This document shows, one piece after another, positions 11,401 to 24,076 of a stretch of 64,000 bases of DNA. The notes beneath the pieces are model-generated. The model saw nothing but the letters and a program-made list of their open reading frames with translations, did not search any database and had not been told where the DNA came from. Where the stretch lies: contig CALSFV010000406.1 of NCBI GenBank assembly GCA_943737045.1, positions 124,001 to 188,000 of the forward strand. Reading direction: 5' to 3'. Made by a program: the position numbers and the translations under genes. How positions within the stretch are numbered: the stretch's first letter is position 1; every line of letters starts with the position of its first letter. The stretch is from Parapristionchus giblindavisi. Taxonomy: Eukaryota; Nematoda; Chromadorea; Rhabditida; Diplogasteridae.

Positions 11401-12747
11401 AAACAATGAAGAACACTTATGGACGACCTCACAAGACGACCACGATATCTAATCGTCTGATTACTTACATCTCGAAGGAGAACCCCAGGCTCAATGCAAG
11501 GGACATCAATAAGGAACTGGCGGAACAATAAGGAACATATCAATAATCAATAAGGAACATATCAATAAGGACAAAATTGGCGTACCTAAAGCATCTAATC
11601 TTGGCTGAAAAGATGTTTGAGGGAATGAAATGGGTCTCTAGCATATTAATGTTGTCCTCCTTACGCATAATTCCATTCATGTGGATCAGGGGACAACGCC
11701 ATCTAAGGAGGAAAAATCCCAACGACATTAACGATACTCATCCATGCTTCACCGTGGAGAGCTGGTACTTCAAATCAAATGTAGTGCAAATCGGTCGACT
11801 AACATGGGTTATTCCCTCGTACCGATCATCAGAAACATGATTTCGTCTGATAATACGACCTACTTCTATTGGTAGGGGGTCCAATGAATGTGCTTTTTTG
11901 CCCATGCGATTCTTGCTTTGCGAATCGTTTCGGGGATCAGCGGTTTCTAGACATGCGCACGAAGACAACGTTGCACAATGTACCTCAAACATATTTTCAG
12001 ACACCTCAAACATATTTTCAGACACCTCAAACATATTTTCAGACACCTCAAACATATTTTCAGCCAAGTTTAGAAGCTTTGGGTACCCCAATTTGGTGAA
12101 ATTCCGCCAGTTCTCGCTTGAAGTTCATTGCCGTAAGCCTAGTTTTCTCCTTCAAGATGCGGGTATTCAAACGATTAGATGTAAAAATCGTCTTGCGAAG
12201 TCGTTCATTGTTTGAACATAGATTGGAATTCTGATAGCCTCGTGGATAGCCGAAATAGACACCCGGACTTGCTGTGACTTGGTGTAATGTCTGTGGACAC
12301 CCCCATCTGACGTTCACGACATATGGGTTTTCGCTCGGATATCGATAGATTCTTTCTCCCAAGATACTGTCTCATAATTTTAAAACGAGTTAACACACAT
12401 TGAAAGTCAAATGAGTGAAAAACTCTGGAGAATTCGAAGAAAGCCAAAATCTGATTTTTATGACTTTTGATAAATTTGAGATATATTTCACCGTAAGAGT
12501 GTAAATGACGTGAAAGCACTCTCAAAATATTCCCTGAAAAGCTGGACATGATCGGTTGAGTTTGAAAAAAGAAAAATAATATGACAAAAAAAAACAAAAA
12601 AAGCGGTTAGACGGTACTGTATATATTAGATAGGATATGCTTCGGCTTTTGGAGAAATATTTTGTGGATACATTACTCAACATATTTCAGGTCACAAACT
12701 CTCCCGGAAATCTCGGCGAGACCCTCGCTAAGTCCCTGAGAAAATAA
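8486..12747 (+). CDS. sucl-1: Succinyl-CoA ligase (ADP/GDP-forming) alpha subunit, mitochondrial
   Basis: Exons: 8486-8586, 8739-8855, 9094-9225, 9621-9749, 9912-9987, 10085-10180, 10460-10533, 10699-10845 and 12691-12747 (TAA). The enzyme forms succinate and CoA from succinyl-CoA with GTP or ATP synthesis in the citric-acid cycle. Recognised blocks are [15 protein letters not shown] (CoA-binding Rossmann start), [33 protein letters not shown] and [13 protein letters not shown] with the phosphorylated histidine. The order and spacing match SUCLG1. The exon at 8486 enters in phase 1, so an upstream exon with the start codon and leader is missing from my model. The last intron (1.85 kb) holds a fold-back element. 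The C-terminus after [12 protein letters not shown] is short. C. elegans has two alpha genes, so sucl-2 is equally possible. Confidence 0.94.
10995..12624. mobile_element. Fold-back Tc1/mariner-type relic in the last ligase intron
   Basis: The segment from about 11000 to 11580 recurs inverted at about 12050-12620: both arms carry TTTTTCAAACTCAACCGATC near the outside and the same degenerate open frame. Each arm also encodes a helix-turn-helix fragment of Tc1/mariner transposase: [20 protein letters not shown] on plus near 11431 and [16 protein letters not shown] on minus near 12175. The catalytic domain is absent. The right end carries a cleaner terminal sequence (GCGGTTAGACGGTACTGTA) than the left, so the left boundary is approximate. 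Confidence 0.8.
11982..12063. repeat. 21-bp tandem repeat, about four copies
   Basis: The unit ACCTCAAACATATTTTCAGA + C is repeated in tandem at 11982, 12003, 12024 and 12045. It sits at the inner edge of the right arm of the fold-back element. The unit extends a sequence present once in the left arm (11601-11625 in inverted sense), so it expanded after the arm duplication. Confidence 0.9.
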
Positions 12748-13333
12748 TGATTTCATTATATGTAAGTATTATAGGCACTGTCCCACACATTCCGAATTGT
12801 CTTCATATCTTAGGATACGATTGATGTATTATATTTAGTTGTCATAGGCTCTAGATACATAATTACTATTCTTAGCCATATCTTTGTAGCATTTTCTATT
12901 GTACATTTTGTTTATCGTGTAGGAGACCGGTGTTCATAGAGATTACAATAATAGTAATATAACTTTATCTATATTTGACTACTCTGAATGAGATCGAACA
13001 AGCATTGAGTGTACCTTGAAAATGAATAAGTGACTAGAGGTACCCGTGGACACTTTTGTTTGTTAGCAAGCGGAGACTTATGATGCATTCAAAACTAGCA
13101 AAAAGTAAGGAACAGTTTTACTTTTTCCCGCTCCTCTCCCGATATGTTCGCTAGTTTTGACAACATCATTAGTAAATCTGTGATACTAATGGGGAATGTT
13201 ATCGATCAGAGATAATTGATCAACAGTAACGAGAAGAATGCGAATGGTATCAAGGCCTGATGTGCTTGGTTAGTAACTTCACTCAGTTCAATTACTATGT
13301 CCATATCATTTCTGCTTCGGACCCAAAGCGAAT

Positions 13334-16300
13334 TCACTCTGTGCTCTCGTCTCGCGTGAGGAAATCTCCTGAATTAGTCATACATGAAACCTGTCCATCT
13401 CCTTTTCTTCTGACACGAATTGCATAGGATTTAGTCCTCCTCTGCACTTTAGCGATAATAATAAATTTACAAAATATAATATTTATAAAAGCGTATTTTT
13501 ACATACACGATATCGTCATCGCTGACAGAATTCACTATGTATCCCATACGAGTCAAATGATCCAGAATGTTTCGTTCACCGTAGAAATGGCCTGGAAGAG
13601 ATTAATAAATGATGAACGCTAAGAATCGGATGACTTGAAAATGAAATTAACATTTCTGCGTGGGCGCAGTGACTTTTATCTATGCAGCAGAAAACAAAGT
13701 CATTTATTGTAAGTTCACTCTCAAAATAAACATAAGAAAAGATTACAAAAGTATCTATAATATTCCTATGTATTGCTTGTGACTTTGAAATTTTGCATTT
13801 AACGTAAGAAAAAATGATTTAGTTTTTACCAGTTCCAACAGCAGCGAACATCTTCGAATGTGGTTTGGCCACCATCAACGAGGCGATTCTCTTGGCCATC
13901 CGGTCGTTCCTGGTCACGAGAATATCATCACGAAGCTGATCCTCTATCTGAATATAATATTTCATGTATGTTCTTTTTTCTAGAGAAGATTGTGCAATTT
14001 AAAATTTGCAAAACGAAAAAAATAATACTAATACAAATATTAATATTCAAAATTCAACAGGACACAGCATCTGAGAGATATTGATTGATTGCAAATTTAC
14101 AGGTTCTGTAAAGATAAAAGTGGGATAGATGAGTCAAAAGTAAAATATTTTCGTTTCCGATCGGAACTTAGATCAGCGTACACTCACGCAACATTCAAAG
14201 ACATCGTAAATTGGTAAATATTCGTAGAGCGTGTTATACGAGATGGTCAGACAACTTGACATGATCCCAATTCCACTACACACTCACCATCTGCTCCTGT
14301 ATAGCCAACTCATTCTCCTCTTCAGTCCCTATATCCCTTGACTCTTTGAAGGTATGTTCAACACTGCCACAGCGATAGTCCTTCACCATGTCATTCAGAG
14401 TTCGTCCTTTTCTTCGAGTTATGGGCTGGTGGTCGGTGTTCTCCAGATATGAGAGAGTATAGTTGATTGCGAAGAGTACCTGATTCATGTTCATCTTATG
14501 TTTTTTTTCAAATCCTTTTCTAAGTATTAGTCTCGAGTTTATCATCACATTCTCTCGCATGGAGGGACCAACGAAATAGCGTGCGATATGAAGAGACCGA
14601 TACATGACTAAGGACTCCACACAACTGTCATTAAGCATTCTTACTCAGCCTCTTCCCTCACCTTCTCTTCCATGGTCAATTGTCCATTGTTGATGTCCAC
14701 TCTCCCTCGATTACTCTACTACTTTACTACATAATGACGACTCTTATGAATTGGTCCATTCCAACATGTATAGACACTCTATGATAGATTAAACAGCAAC
14801 AAGTGCACTCTTTCCCTTAGAACACTTGCAGAAGGACAGAATGCGAACAATTGCTTCGCAATTTAACATAAACACATCCTCTTTTTCCCTACAGCATTCG
14901 AATGTTTGACTGTTGCAAAAATAAAAGAATAGACACACTTTTTTGATACTTTTGATGACAAAGTAAGTTTACTCACTTGTTCATGGGTGACGCTGGATAT
15001 CGGATTGCACTGCTGAAAGAGGAGAGGAATATTAATAAATATTAAAAATTTAGAGGAAATTGCAATAGTTTCAATAGTAACAGAAAGAATGTTAGATGAT
15101 TACGTTATACCACCATAAACTGTAGCTGTATGTTAACTACAAACTGAGAATGAGTGAAGTAAAATTTGGTATATCTATTTCTTATATTACCATACCTCTT
15201 CAACACTCTCAATCGAATGCATGGTCTTGCCTTCTCCATGAGCTCGATCGGCCATGAACAGATCAAGAATAGGCGCTGTACCCAGACGCTCATTCATATT
15301 CTCCGCGAGTTGATAGAGCAACAGGAGTAGCCACTCTGGTCTCTTTCGATCCCAATTCTCTGTAATACAGCTGATCAAACAGAACAAGGGGAGTGTAGGG
15401 TCTGGTCACCTCAGGCATCTCTAAACATACTCATTCCTCTTCTTCACTCTCGATCCTATTAGATATGTCAATGACTACGGAGATGAGCCATAAGAAGGAA
15501 TGTTTGCCCACACCCGTTCACTCACTAACTACCTCACGCTCGATCTATAACTATTCATCTGCTCATCTCTCTCGTCCCTCTCTCCCCTTTACCATCTCTA
15601 CCTCTCCCTCTTTCTCCCCTCTTCCTCTCCTTCCCCTCTACTGCCCATCCCTCCCTCCATCAGATCGCCTACAATCATAATCTACTTCGCATTCTCTCAC
15701 TCCTCTTCGGTTCTCACTTCTTCACAAGTGGAAGTTGTTAAACACACACAATGCATGGTGTGAGACTGAGAAGGACATCCGGTGAGTATAATCCTCTCTC
15801 CCTCTCCCTCCATATCTTTCTCCCTCTGTATGACCCTACCTATCTCTCTCATAATCTAACACCTGTCTATATCAACAAAAGAACAGTGGGATATCTCTGA
15901 TTACTATCACGCAAACCTGTAATGGAAGAATGCAGTCTGGTTGCCTGGTCCTCGACGACCTTTAACTCTTCTTCTGAATGTTCAGCCCTTCGCACTAAAG
16001 ACATGTAGATACGATCGTAAAAGGAGTTCATCACTGAAAAATGACTCAGTTAATGAACACTAATAATAGATTTTGTTATGACAACATATTATGTTATCTT
16101 TCAGTTAAAAAAAAAAAACACAGAAAATTTAAATCGTGTATGTATAATCAAGTGCTAATAATAATAAAAGCAACTGAAATTTATTTAACCTTTATGCAGC
16201 CTCTTGTAGACCGAGACAGGAAGATACGATAGAATGTTCTGCCTCTTCCTTAGATTCTTACATCGTATCAGCTTCCTCATAGTCAATTCATCGTGCAGAT

Positions 16301-17330
16301 CAACCTCGAACGCAACCGAGTCGGCGAGATCAAAGGCTTCCTTCGCGCGAGGAGATACTGTAACCGCATTGAACAGTGTTTGTTTCCATTGTTGAAGGAA
16401 CAGATTCAGATCGTCTTTCTCGCACCTCTCGCACTAATTAGAGACGACGCTCAATCATAGCTCAATTATGACAATAATCGAGGCAGGTGGTTACTTCTTC
16501 CTATCTCTCGTCTATGTAAATGTGACTTCATCAAACAAGCTCCCATTATCCCCTCTGTGCTCTATTCAACTATAACCATTCCCCCCTCTATTATGATTAG
16601 CATCTGTTTAGAATGTCCTTTCTCTTCTACTTCATCCTCCTCAATCGCTTCATTTGAGAGATCTAAGATTTGTTCTCTTGTCGGTATGTGTGTGGAAAGA
16701 CGCGATCTCGAGTGTTTCGGCAAATTGAGCGTGAAATACGACAAGACACAACATTTTTTTCTCCAAGGTGCGAAAGAGCGGAGAACACCTAAATCTCTAT
16801 TTTCACGCAACTGTGGTGAAAACGGAAGCGCTGCTGGTGGGCACAAAGAGAAGAGAGATGTACAAAGGCGCCTTTCCACTTGATTAGACCACAACTCTTT
16901 GTCTGGATGAGTAATAGTAATAAGAGGGAGTCCGTCTTTGTTGTCTCTCGAGAGTGAGGATCCCTTCGTGTCTTTCAGGTGGAAAAGGCGTCAATGGATG
17001 CATACTCTCATGTATTATGAGTGACCACAGAATGAGGAATATGGAGAAGAAGAAGAAGTCATGAAGCAACAACTCACTTTTATCCCACACAGCCGTGTAT
17101 GGTACGTGGATGGTTCCGAAGAGATAGGCCCTACTTCCCGTCAAGGGATCGTCAACTGACCAGAGAAAGGTAGAACGGTTAGTCTGGAAAGATCAAAGAT
17201 CAAAGATAAAAATCAATATATTTAAATACAAAAAAAACTTGAATATATTAAAAGAAGTTTACAATACCTGCGTTGTGCAAGAGTAGACACATTGGAAGAT
17301 CAAGGAAAGAATGAGTACGGTAGATCTCAT
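13334..17330 (-). CDS. TIKI-type (TraB/GumN family) metalloprotease
   Basis: Exons (minus): 17330-17268, 17183-17078, 16357-16190, 16033-15917, 15359-15196, 15012-14977, 14479-14288, 13947-13830, 13591-13503 and 13441-13334 (TGA). All phases agree; about 386 residues. Residues 1-21 are a signal peptide (MRSTVLILSLIFQCVYSC). The TraB signature is complete: YLFGTIHVPYTAVWD with the first GxxH, VAFEVDL with the conserved Glu, NWDRKRPEW, APILDLFMADRA, VLFAINYTL, RNDRMAKRI and the second GxxH in AAVGTGHFYG. TIKI proteins are membrane-associated metalloproteases that clip Wnt ligands; that role here is inferred from the family. The last exon is basic (RRTKSYAIRVRRK), with no clear membrane anchor. 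Introns are long for this window, including about 700 bp between exons 2 and 3. Confidence 0.92.
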
Positions 17331-18421
17331 TTTAGTGTTAGTTCAGTGATGGAATGGAGAATGATGACTTCCAATAGGAGTATTGCTTTATTCTCGATTT
17401 CTTTCTTCTTCGTCGGTTAGCCGTCCTCTCATTTTATAAACAAAAGAAAATCTGCAAAGGAAATAAGAGTATACCAAAGATGGAAGTAGCTTGTCTGAAT
17501 GAGGCGGGACGCTAAAGGATGCAGGAGAAAAATAGTGAGGATGTGGTAGGACCACGGTAATAAAGACTAAACATGATTGATCTCTTGATCGGTGCAATAC
17601 AAAATATATTATAAATAAAATAATATGAAGAGAATAATAGAGTAATCGTAATTGACAGACGATCAGGTCAAGTGTGTCTATGAGTGAAGGAGACTGTTAG
17701 TCTAAGAGGGAGTGAGAGTGGATAGATATGAATGGATGAGTACTACTACTCACCGTATGGTCCAAAGTAGGCGGAGTCTGGTAGAAGTTGAAGAAGTAGA
17801 GTAGAAGGAGAAGGTGAAGAGGTGTGAAAGTAGGTTAGACTAACACCACTGCACTCCAAATGTGTGTGCGCTAAAACAATGAGAACAACAAATACAAGAT
17901 CAGGACATAGATCAATTACCGTATCCGATTACGATATATACATTTATCCAGTCAATCTTACCTCCGAATTATTATGTACGATTACGGTAACAACTATTTG
18001 ATATGAGTGTGTATTATCATATTATTCTCTGTTCTCGTACATATTCGTTACTCTTCCAAATACGAGAAATAGACAGCCGCTTCTTCATCTTATTCTTCCC
18101 CTCCTCCTCTCTTTTTCGTGGTGTGCCTCCGGCAGTGTGTGCCATCGTAGACTCTCGTCTGTCTTTTCCCAATGCAAGTCCTCCATACTGCGCCTGGGGG
18201 GCTTTTGCACGTGTCTTTTCGTGCAAGTGCTTCTATCGTCGATTAGTTCTTATTTCTTTATCATTCTTTTCGGTCTCTTCATTTATTGTCTAAGTGAAAT
18301 GATAATTGATCGATTTGAGCCCTTTGCGAATTTAGTTTTTGTTAATTCTTATTTAACTTTTAAGCTTCATAGTTTTTGGTTTAGGAACTTTGCAAATGTT
18401 TGCGACGAATTGAGCGTGATA
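17331..18421. other. Gap between divergent TIKI-like and F-box genes
   Basis: About 1.1 kb, presumably holding both promoters. It contains GATCAAAGATCAAAG-like repeats just inside the TIKI gene (17190-17205) and CT-rich stretches. Open frames on both strands at 18017-18293 overlap each other and lack splice support. Confidence 0.5.
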
Positions 18422-21400
18422 ATGATAAGTGTGACGGTAGCCGCACAAGGCAAGAATAAACGGCTATATGGAGGACATTTAAAGGTATTCGTACTACTTA
18501 TTTTCTCACCATTTTTCTGCCTCTTTCCCTCTTGCATGCCTGATGTGCATGGCAAACATACGAGTTAAAGGGAGCGCAGCTCTAATCGATGTTTAAAAAA
18601 TTCACATACAATTTCGACGGGCAGTGTTCAAGAGAGAACAATTTGTGGTATTGATGGAAATATTCTTGAGATGAAATCGATTCGATATACTTACTATGAC
18701 ATAGAGAGGTAAATTTGATTATTGAGAATCTTAAGAATGATTTTTTTCTGAAAGAAAAGAGAAGCAAAGAAAACTCTTTTTATGTTTCCACATTTTTTTC
18801 GCCATCTTTATGAATTTTCAACGATACGTTTCAGGCGTATGGCTCGGGGAGATTGTCGATACTCCATCTCGATAAGGCAGCAGAACCAGATAAACCTAAG
18901 CATGTCCACATGTATGTTCTTCCATTGAAAAATTCCACATCCACTAAATCAGTCTCTTATGTGTAGTGAAAATATATTTGAATGACCTTTTACTTACATT
19001 TCATTTCAATATTTCAATATCATCAAGGAATTATTTTCTGAGGAATTATTGGAATTAATGCATGAATTATCAGTACATCAGTTGAAAAATATATTTCCTT
19101 TATTTTGTCAAATATTATATTGAATACGAATTGTAATAAATAGACATCCATGAATAATAAAGTGAATGCTCAGAAAATTCTCATTTTCGTTGATTTTAAG
19201 CAAGTTTTAATGGGGTTTTAAGTTTAATATATACGTTTATGGATCACAATCAGTATTGCGGAAGTATTTCATTGATGATAAATGATGATTTTAGAAATAT
19301 GAATTCGCTAAACTGATTTTCGGTTAAAAGTGCTCAAAAACGGATCATATGATATTTTTCAGTAGTATACATTATAAATGACCGAGTTTCAGCGCTTCCA
19401 TGAAACAGCGAGTTTCAGCGCTTTGAAAGCGTTTGAAACCTTATTTTTCGATACCAAAATCCACCTGTACTTCTGAAAAGTGTTTTCCGTATTTTCGCGC
19501 ATTTTTCAGGTTCTGAACACTGCATAACGTGCATCTTAATGAAACAACTTAAATATACATGATCAATTTCAGTAACATCTGGATGCGTTTATTCAATAAG
19601 TTCTGTGACATCGTCTACTCTATCCTCTCTTCATGTTTCCCATTCATATTCAACTTCTTCTATGGTATAAGTGAAATGAACGATGTCGAAGTGAACTTTG
19701 GATTGATGAAGAGAAAGAAGAGATCAAATAGTATAATACGATACTCAGCAATTACTGTAAGTACATTGTAGTTTTATTATCCGTGCTGTATTCACAAATA
19801 CTTTCATTAAATTAAATATAGAGACTCGATAATAATATCATATTACATAATAATATAAGTTAATGTTATTTTGACTTATTTGGCGAAAGAATTGGCGAAT
19901 TATTCTAACGTTAAAGATGGAATGTCTATGCAAATTAGTAACATATCGGCTATGCAAGGGATAAGTGATATGCAAGAAATTAGCGGGGACATACATCTAT
20001 CCCTTGCAGTAGTGGTAAAAGCTCTTTCTAGTTAGCGTAACGTCGCGGGCTCGAGCTTTCCTATTTTCAAAATTTCGTGCCTTCGTCTGCACAATCAAGC
20101 ATGATTCATTCATGATTCTTGCGATAAATAAGCTGAATTAGCATATAATAATTTATGTGCGGTATGCAGAATAACTTTCGCTTTCTTTCTGTCTTCGCAG
20201 TTTCTTCACGAAATATTTGCGGGACTCCACCTTTAATGCTCATATAAAAATTAAGAAAAAAATGTAATTCATGGATTTTTGAAAATTAGATCGATAAAAT
20301 GATAATAGTGCTATTTCATTCAGAAGCTCGAAGACACTCATTTGGCTCAAATTTTGTCTCTTCTTGATCCAATATCCCTGGCCCGATCTGAATTGGTCTG
20401 TAAGAAATGGAGAGAAACGATAGACAAACACATTGAGGAAATGCCAAAGATCCAAAGAGATCAGGTAACTAACAATAATATATGACGTACTAGCCTATTA
20501 CTTCGATGTTCACTCATGTGGAATTTGAGATGCTTTTTTGAGTTCCAAGGAATTATAAATAGTTTGTTTCTATCACATAGTCATCGCTTCATTAAGCTTG
20601 CAACGATTTATTATTTATTATTTGACATTTACAGCATGAAACATGTCACTTTCAGTGATTTTCCATATTAGAATGGTATAAATAATACAGTGAACTTGTA
20701 TGAACTTATATATTATGTATGAGAGAGTGTGCCATTAATTATTTATTTTTAACAACGGTTGATAAGGCGCACTTTAAAGCTACGTTCGAACGTTCGAAAT
20801 TAATTCGTTCTATGCAGTTCACAGTATATAACATAACACCGATACGGAAATTTGACTCAATTTAGCTCCCTTGTTTTGTCACAGTCGTCTCTTCCTATCA
20901 TTTCAATCTCTTACACAATAGTTGTCTGGCGTTTCTCGTATCTCTGCCGTATCTCAGAATGTCCGCATAGGTAATCGGGTGTCGAGATACTCGAAAACAG
21001 TTGTCTGTTATTGACATATATACAATGCGAGAAATGCACGCAATATATCCTTTTTGAAACATACTGTATCTCTTTATATGATGTGACGAAAAAGGTAATG
21101 GACCATTAATGAAAATTAAATATTCGTTGTCAGATTCGTATTTTGTTCGATGAAGGCGAAGTTGTCGTGTATCCGGTTGACGAGAAGAAATGCCCCAATC
21201 GTTATCAGATGCCGTCACTTTTGGTTTGTTATCATGCTATTCTTTAGTAAAAATACCTGTCAAAATCATATTGTCGTTGGCTTTTTTAGATTATTTATAC
21301 AATCATTGTTATTTATGTTACTATAGGAAAGAAAAATGTCCATAAATCATGATACAATGACAAAAAAAATCTGAATGTATGTATCTCTAGAAATGTGCAT

Positions 21401-23518
21401 ACTGATCGAGAAAAAAGAGTAATATTAAGAGTAACAGAGCGTCCAATGATTTGAAATTTAAAGAGCAGTAATGACTATCCAGCTATTGCCAATTATATCT
21501 GCATGTACACAATATATTTTGGAAACATGAAAATATCTAATTTGAAAACTTTATTATTATTTTCGTTTTTCAGCATCTATCGCGTAAACTCCGCCATCTC
21601 CAATGTCTTTCCCTGTTCGTAAGAGGACTTATCCCAGTGGAGTCCATTCCTGTCCTCAAAGCCCTCTGCGATCTCTCACTCTCTCCCCAGCAGATCTACC
21701 TAATATGGTGCAAGTTCGCGCCCAATTCTTCTCAATATGTAAGTCGTCTTCAACTCATTCCTCTATGCTGCAGCATTAACAAAACTTCGTTCACATTCAT
21801 TTTATTTTTCAATGAATTTTTCAATTCTCCGAATTTTTCGGCTTCAATTCACTTATCGTGTTAGTATCTATTTATTGCAATTGCATCTATGACGCGTACC
21901 TAGTAAACACGGCTAAAAGAAGCAAAAAAAGAACTCTAACTAAATATAGAACATATTTTTTTATATTTTTTAAAGACCCTAAAGTATGTGAAGAATATGG
22001 TAAGGGAAGAAGTGAAACAAAAATAGAGTATATTCGTCGCTTCTGGAATTAAGCCTGCACACGGCACTAGGAGTAGATTCATTTCGTTCTGACGCAAATG
22101 TCACTCGCACTATCTATTAATTACATCTTTTTTTTCTGTCTTTCCTGGCCAAATATCGTCCATTCTCATCACGGCTCAGGACTAATCTACAATCTGCAGT
22201 AGCAAAAGGACTATAGATATGGAGAGAGGACATGGAGAGATTGTTTGTGAGAAGGAGTGAGACCTAGTAAAGAGGTTAAGATGAGGATAGGTAGATAGGA
22301 CGAGTAATAGAGAAAGATGGCGAAGGATAAAGAAGGAGAAGGAGTTTAACAGATTGAAAGAACAAATAGAGATTTAGAGAAAGAGAAACATAGATAGGGC
22401 AGTTCCGTATATCAAAAATCTATGACGTAATCCTTAACCATGTGTCTCGCTCACTCTTCTCTTCAGCATCGCAATTTCCGCTCTAATAAATCAGCAGTCG
22501 GAACACTGCAAAAGTTTGCGTCATTAATTGCATAAATATACTATGCAACGACACCTTTTCATTGCAATAACTCACTTTGATCGACATGACCACCAAACCT
22601 CTGACAGGGCCCTAATAATAACCTATTCAAAGGCAGAATTAAATTAAACTTTGCAACTACATGTGATGAGGGTGTAACTGTGAATGTCCTTTAATGCCTG
22701 TCTCCTTCATGCCGGCTTTGATTCATTAAACTCTCGGACAACTTAGTTTCATCCTTTACCCAACTGGTCATAAATGAGAGAATAAGGTCCGGCAGCATGC
22801 AGAAATTACGGGACTAACATGCAAACTCTGCAAGTTCTATTAAATATTCTTTGCAGTTGACAGACTTCATTCACTCCAATCGCGATTCCCTCGTGGATCT
22901 CGGTCTGGAAGAGTGTACCCCTACTGGATTGATCACTGATGTTCTTCTCGAACCACTCATACCAAATCTCACCTCGCTTCGTGTATGGAATGACGGAAAA
23001 AGTGGAATGTTTGCCATCTCGGACCTGTCCATACTATCACTGGCGGAGTAAGCATAATTAATAGGCATTATATGACAGAAAAAGTATACAAAAGTAATAT
23101 GTAAGTATATCTATAATCAGAGTGGGAGACCGATATAAAGAATACTAAACCTCAAAATCGGGAAGTAGAACTGTGAGAAGCGTAATTCTTGGATTAACCT
23201 CATATTCCGCGTATGCTCAATTGAATTGGGTTACTCATGTAGGATGTTGTTGAACATACAACACTGCTCTACATGATCTCCATTTCCTTCCTGCTCTTCG
23301 TCGCCCTCTCTCTCTCTCCATTACCATATCTCTTTCTCACCTCCCTCTCTACTTCTCCCCTCTTCCTCCCCTATATCTTCCATGTATGCAACCATCCGTG
23401 ATTCCGTCACTATACGCCTCCCACCTATTCTCTCGATCTCTCAATATAAACGTCATCAGACTCAACTAATTTTTGCTACTTTAATTCCTCGCTCACGCTT
23501 CCACCCTCTCCACTCCAT

Positions 23519-23575
<57 letters not shown>

Positions 23576-24076
23576 ATCTTCCTCTCTCTCTGCTTCCTCT
23601 GCTTCACTTTTGCTCATCTCCGGTCCTGATATAAAAGAGAATAGATTGAGAGTTAGTGGTCTTCACTGCTCTTTCCCTACCCACTCTTTCTTCTCCCTCT
23701 CCTTGTGATAGTGACTTCATCGCAACATTAGTCATGGGCGGAGACAGGATGATAGAGGGAGAGAGACACTGAGAGAGCACAGAGAAATCTAAAGTAGGCG
23801 GAGCTTATGACTAAAAAGCATCTGTGTTGCAGTACCGTTCGACTCGGATTTGAAGTGGAGACGCTGGATCTCGCAAGCTGCGGCGTTTCAACGTCCGGAG
23901 TTTGCGCCTTGATTGAGGCTTGGCTGCACTCCTCCCCATGTGATCTATCTTTGTCCATTAATTATTGTCCCAATTTGAATCCCGATTCACTTCTGTCTGC
24001 TCTTGACATGAAAAAGATTTATTTCACCAATGGTAAAATCGTTCGCAGAGGTCATTGTCTGACGCTATTCGTCTGA
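18422..24076 (+). CDS. F-box protein with leucine-rich repeats
   Basis: Exons: 18422-18484, 18835-18911, 19573-19756, 20324-20464, 21134-21223, 21574-21738, 22857-23047 and 23833-24076 (TGA); phases agree throughout, 384 residues. The N-terminal ~108 residues have no recognised domain. The F-box is at about 109-150 (LEDTHLAQILSLLDPISLAR, then LVCKKWRETID), the motif that binds Skp1 in SCF ubiquitin ligases. The rest has leucine-rich-repeat character: LRHLQCLSLFVRGLIPVESI, LVDLGLEECTPTGLITDVLL, LTSLRVWND, VETLDLASCGVSTSGVCALI, CDLSLSINYCPNLNPDSL. This suggests a substrate-recruiting subunit; the target is unknown. The frame is open upstream of the chosen ATG to 18137, so the start is uncertain. 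Confidence 0.85.
19960..20070 (+). repeat. tRNA-like (SINE-like) segment in an F-box gene intron
   Basis: An A-box-like stretch (TTGCAGTAGTGGTAAAAGC at about 20004) is followed about 40 bases later by a B-box-like stretch (GCGGGCTCGAGCTTTCC). The spacing suits a tRNA-derived promoter. The ends do not fold into an acceptor stem, so it is a tRNA-derived SINE head or relic, not a tRNA gene. Confidence 0.5.
23521..23590 (+). repeat. (CT)n microsatellite in the last F-box gene intron
   Basis: A run of CTCTCTCT interrupted by TATCTCTC covers about 70 bases, within a broader pyrimidine-rich stretch (23281-23710) of intron 7. Confidence 0.9.

Noticed and set aside
11982..12063. CRISPR-like array
   Set aside because: The 21-bp units are contiguous without spacers, and the genome is eukaryotic.
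14276..14638. 120-codon minus frame taken as one gene
   Set aside because: Only 14288-14479 is an exon of the TIKI-type gene; the upstream part runs through the intron past the ATCAG acceptor.
16557..16894. Overlapping 108- and 110-codon frames on both strands
   Set aside because: Both lie inside an intron of the TIKI-type gene and have no family resemblance or splice role.
18137..18568. 143-codon frame on plus
   Set aside because: Only its last 21 codons before the GTATTC donor (18422-18484) join in phase to the F-box gene; the rest is CT-rich, and the frame after the donor is intronic.
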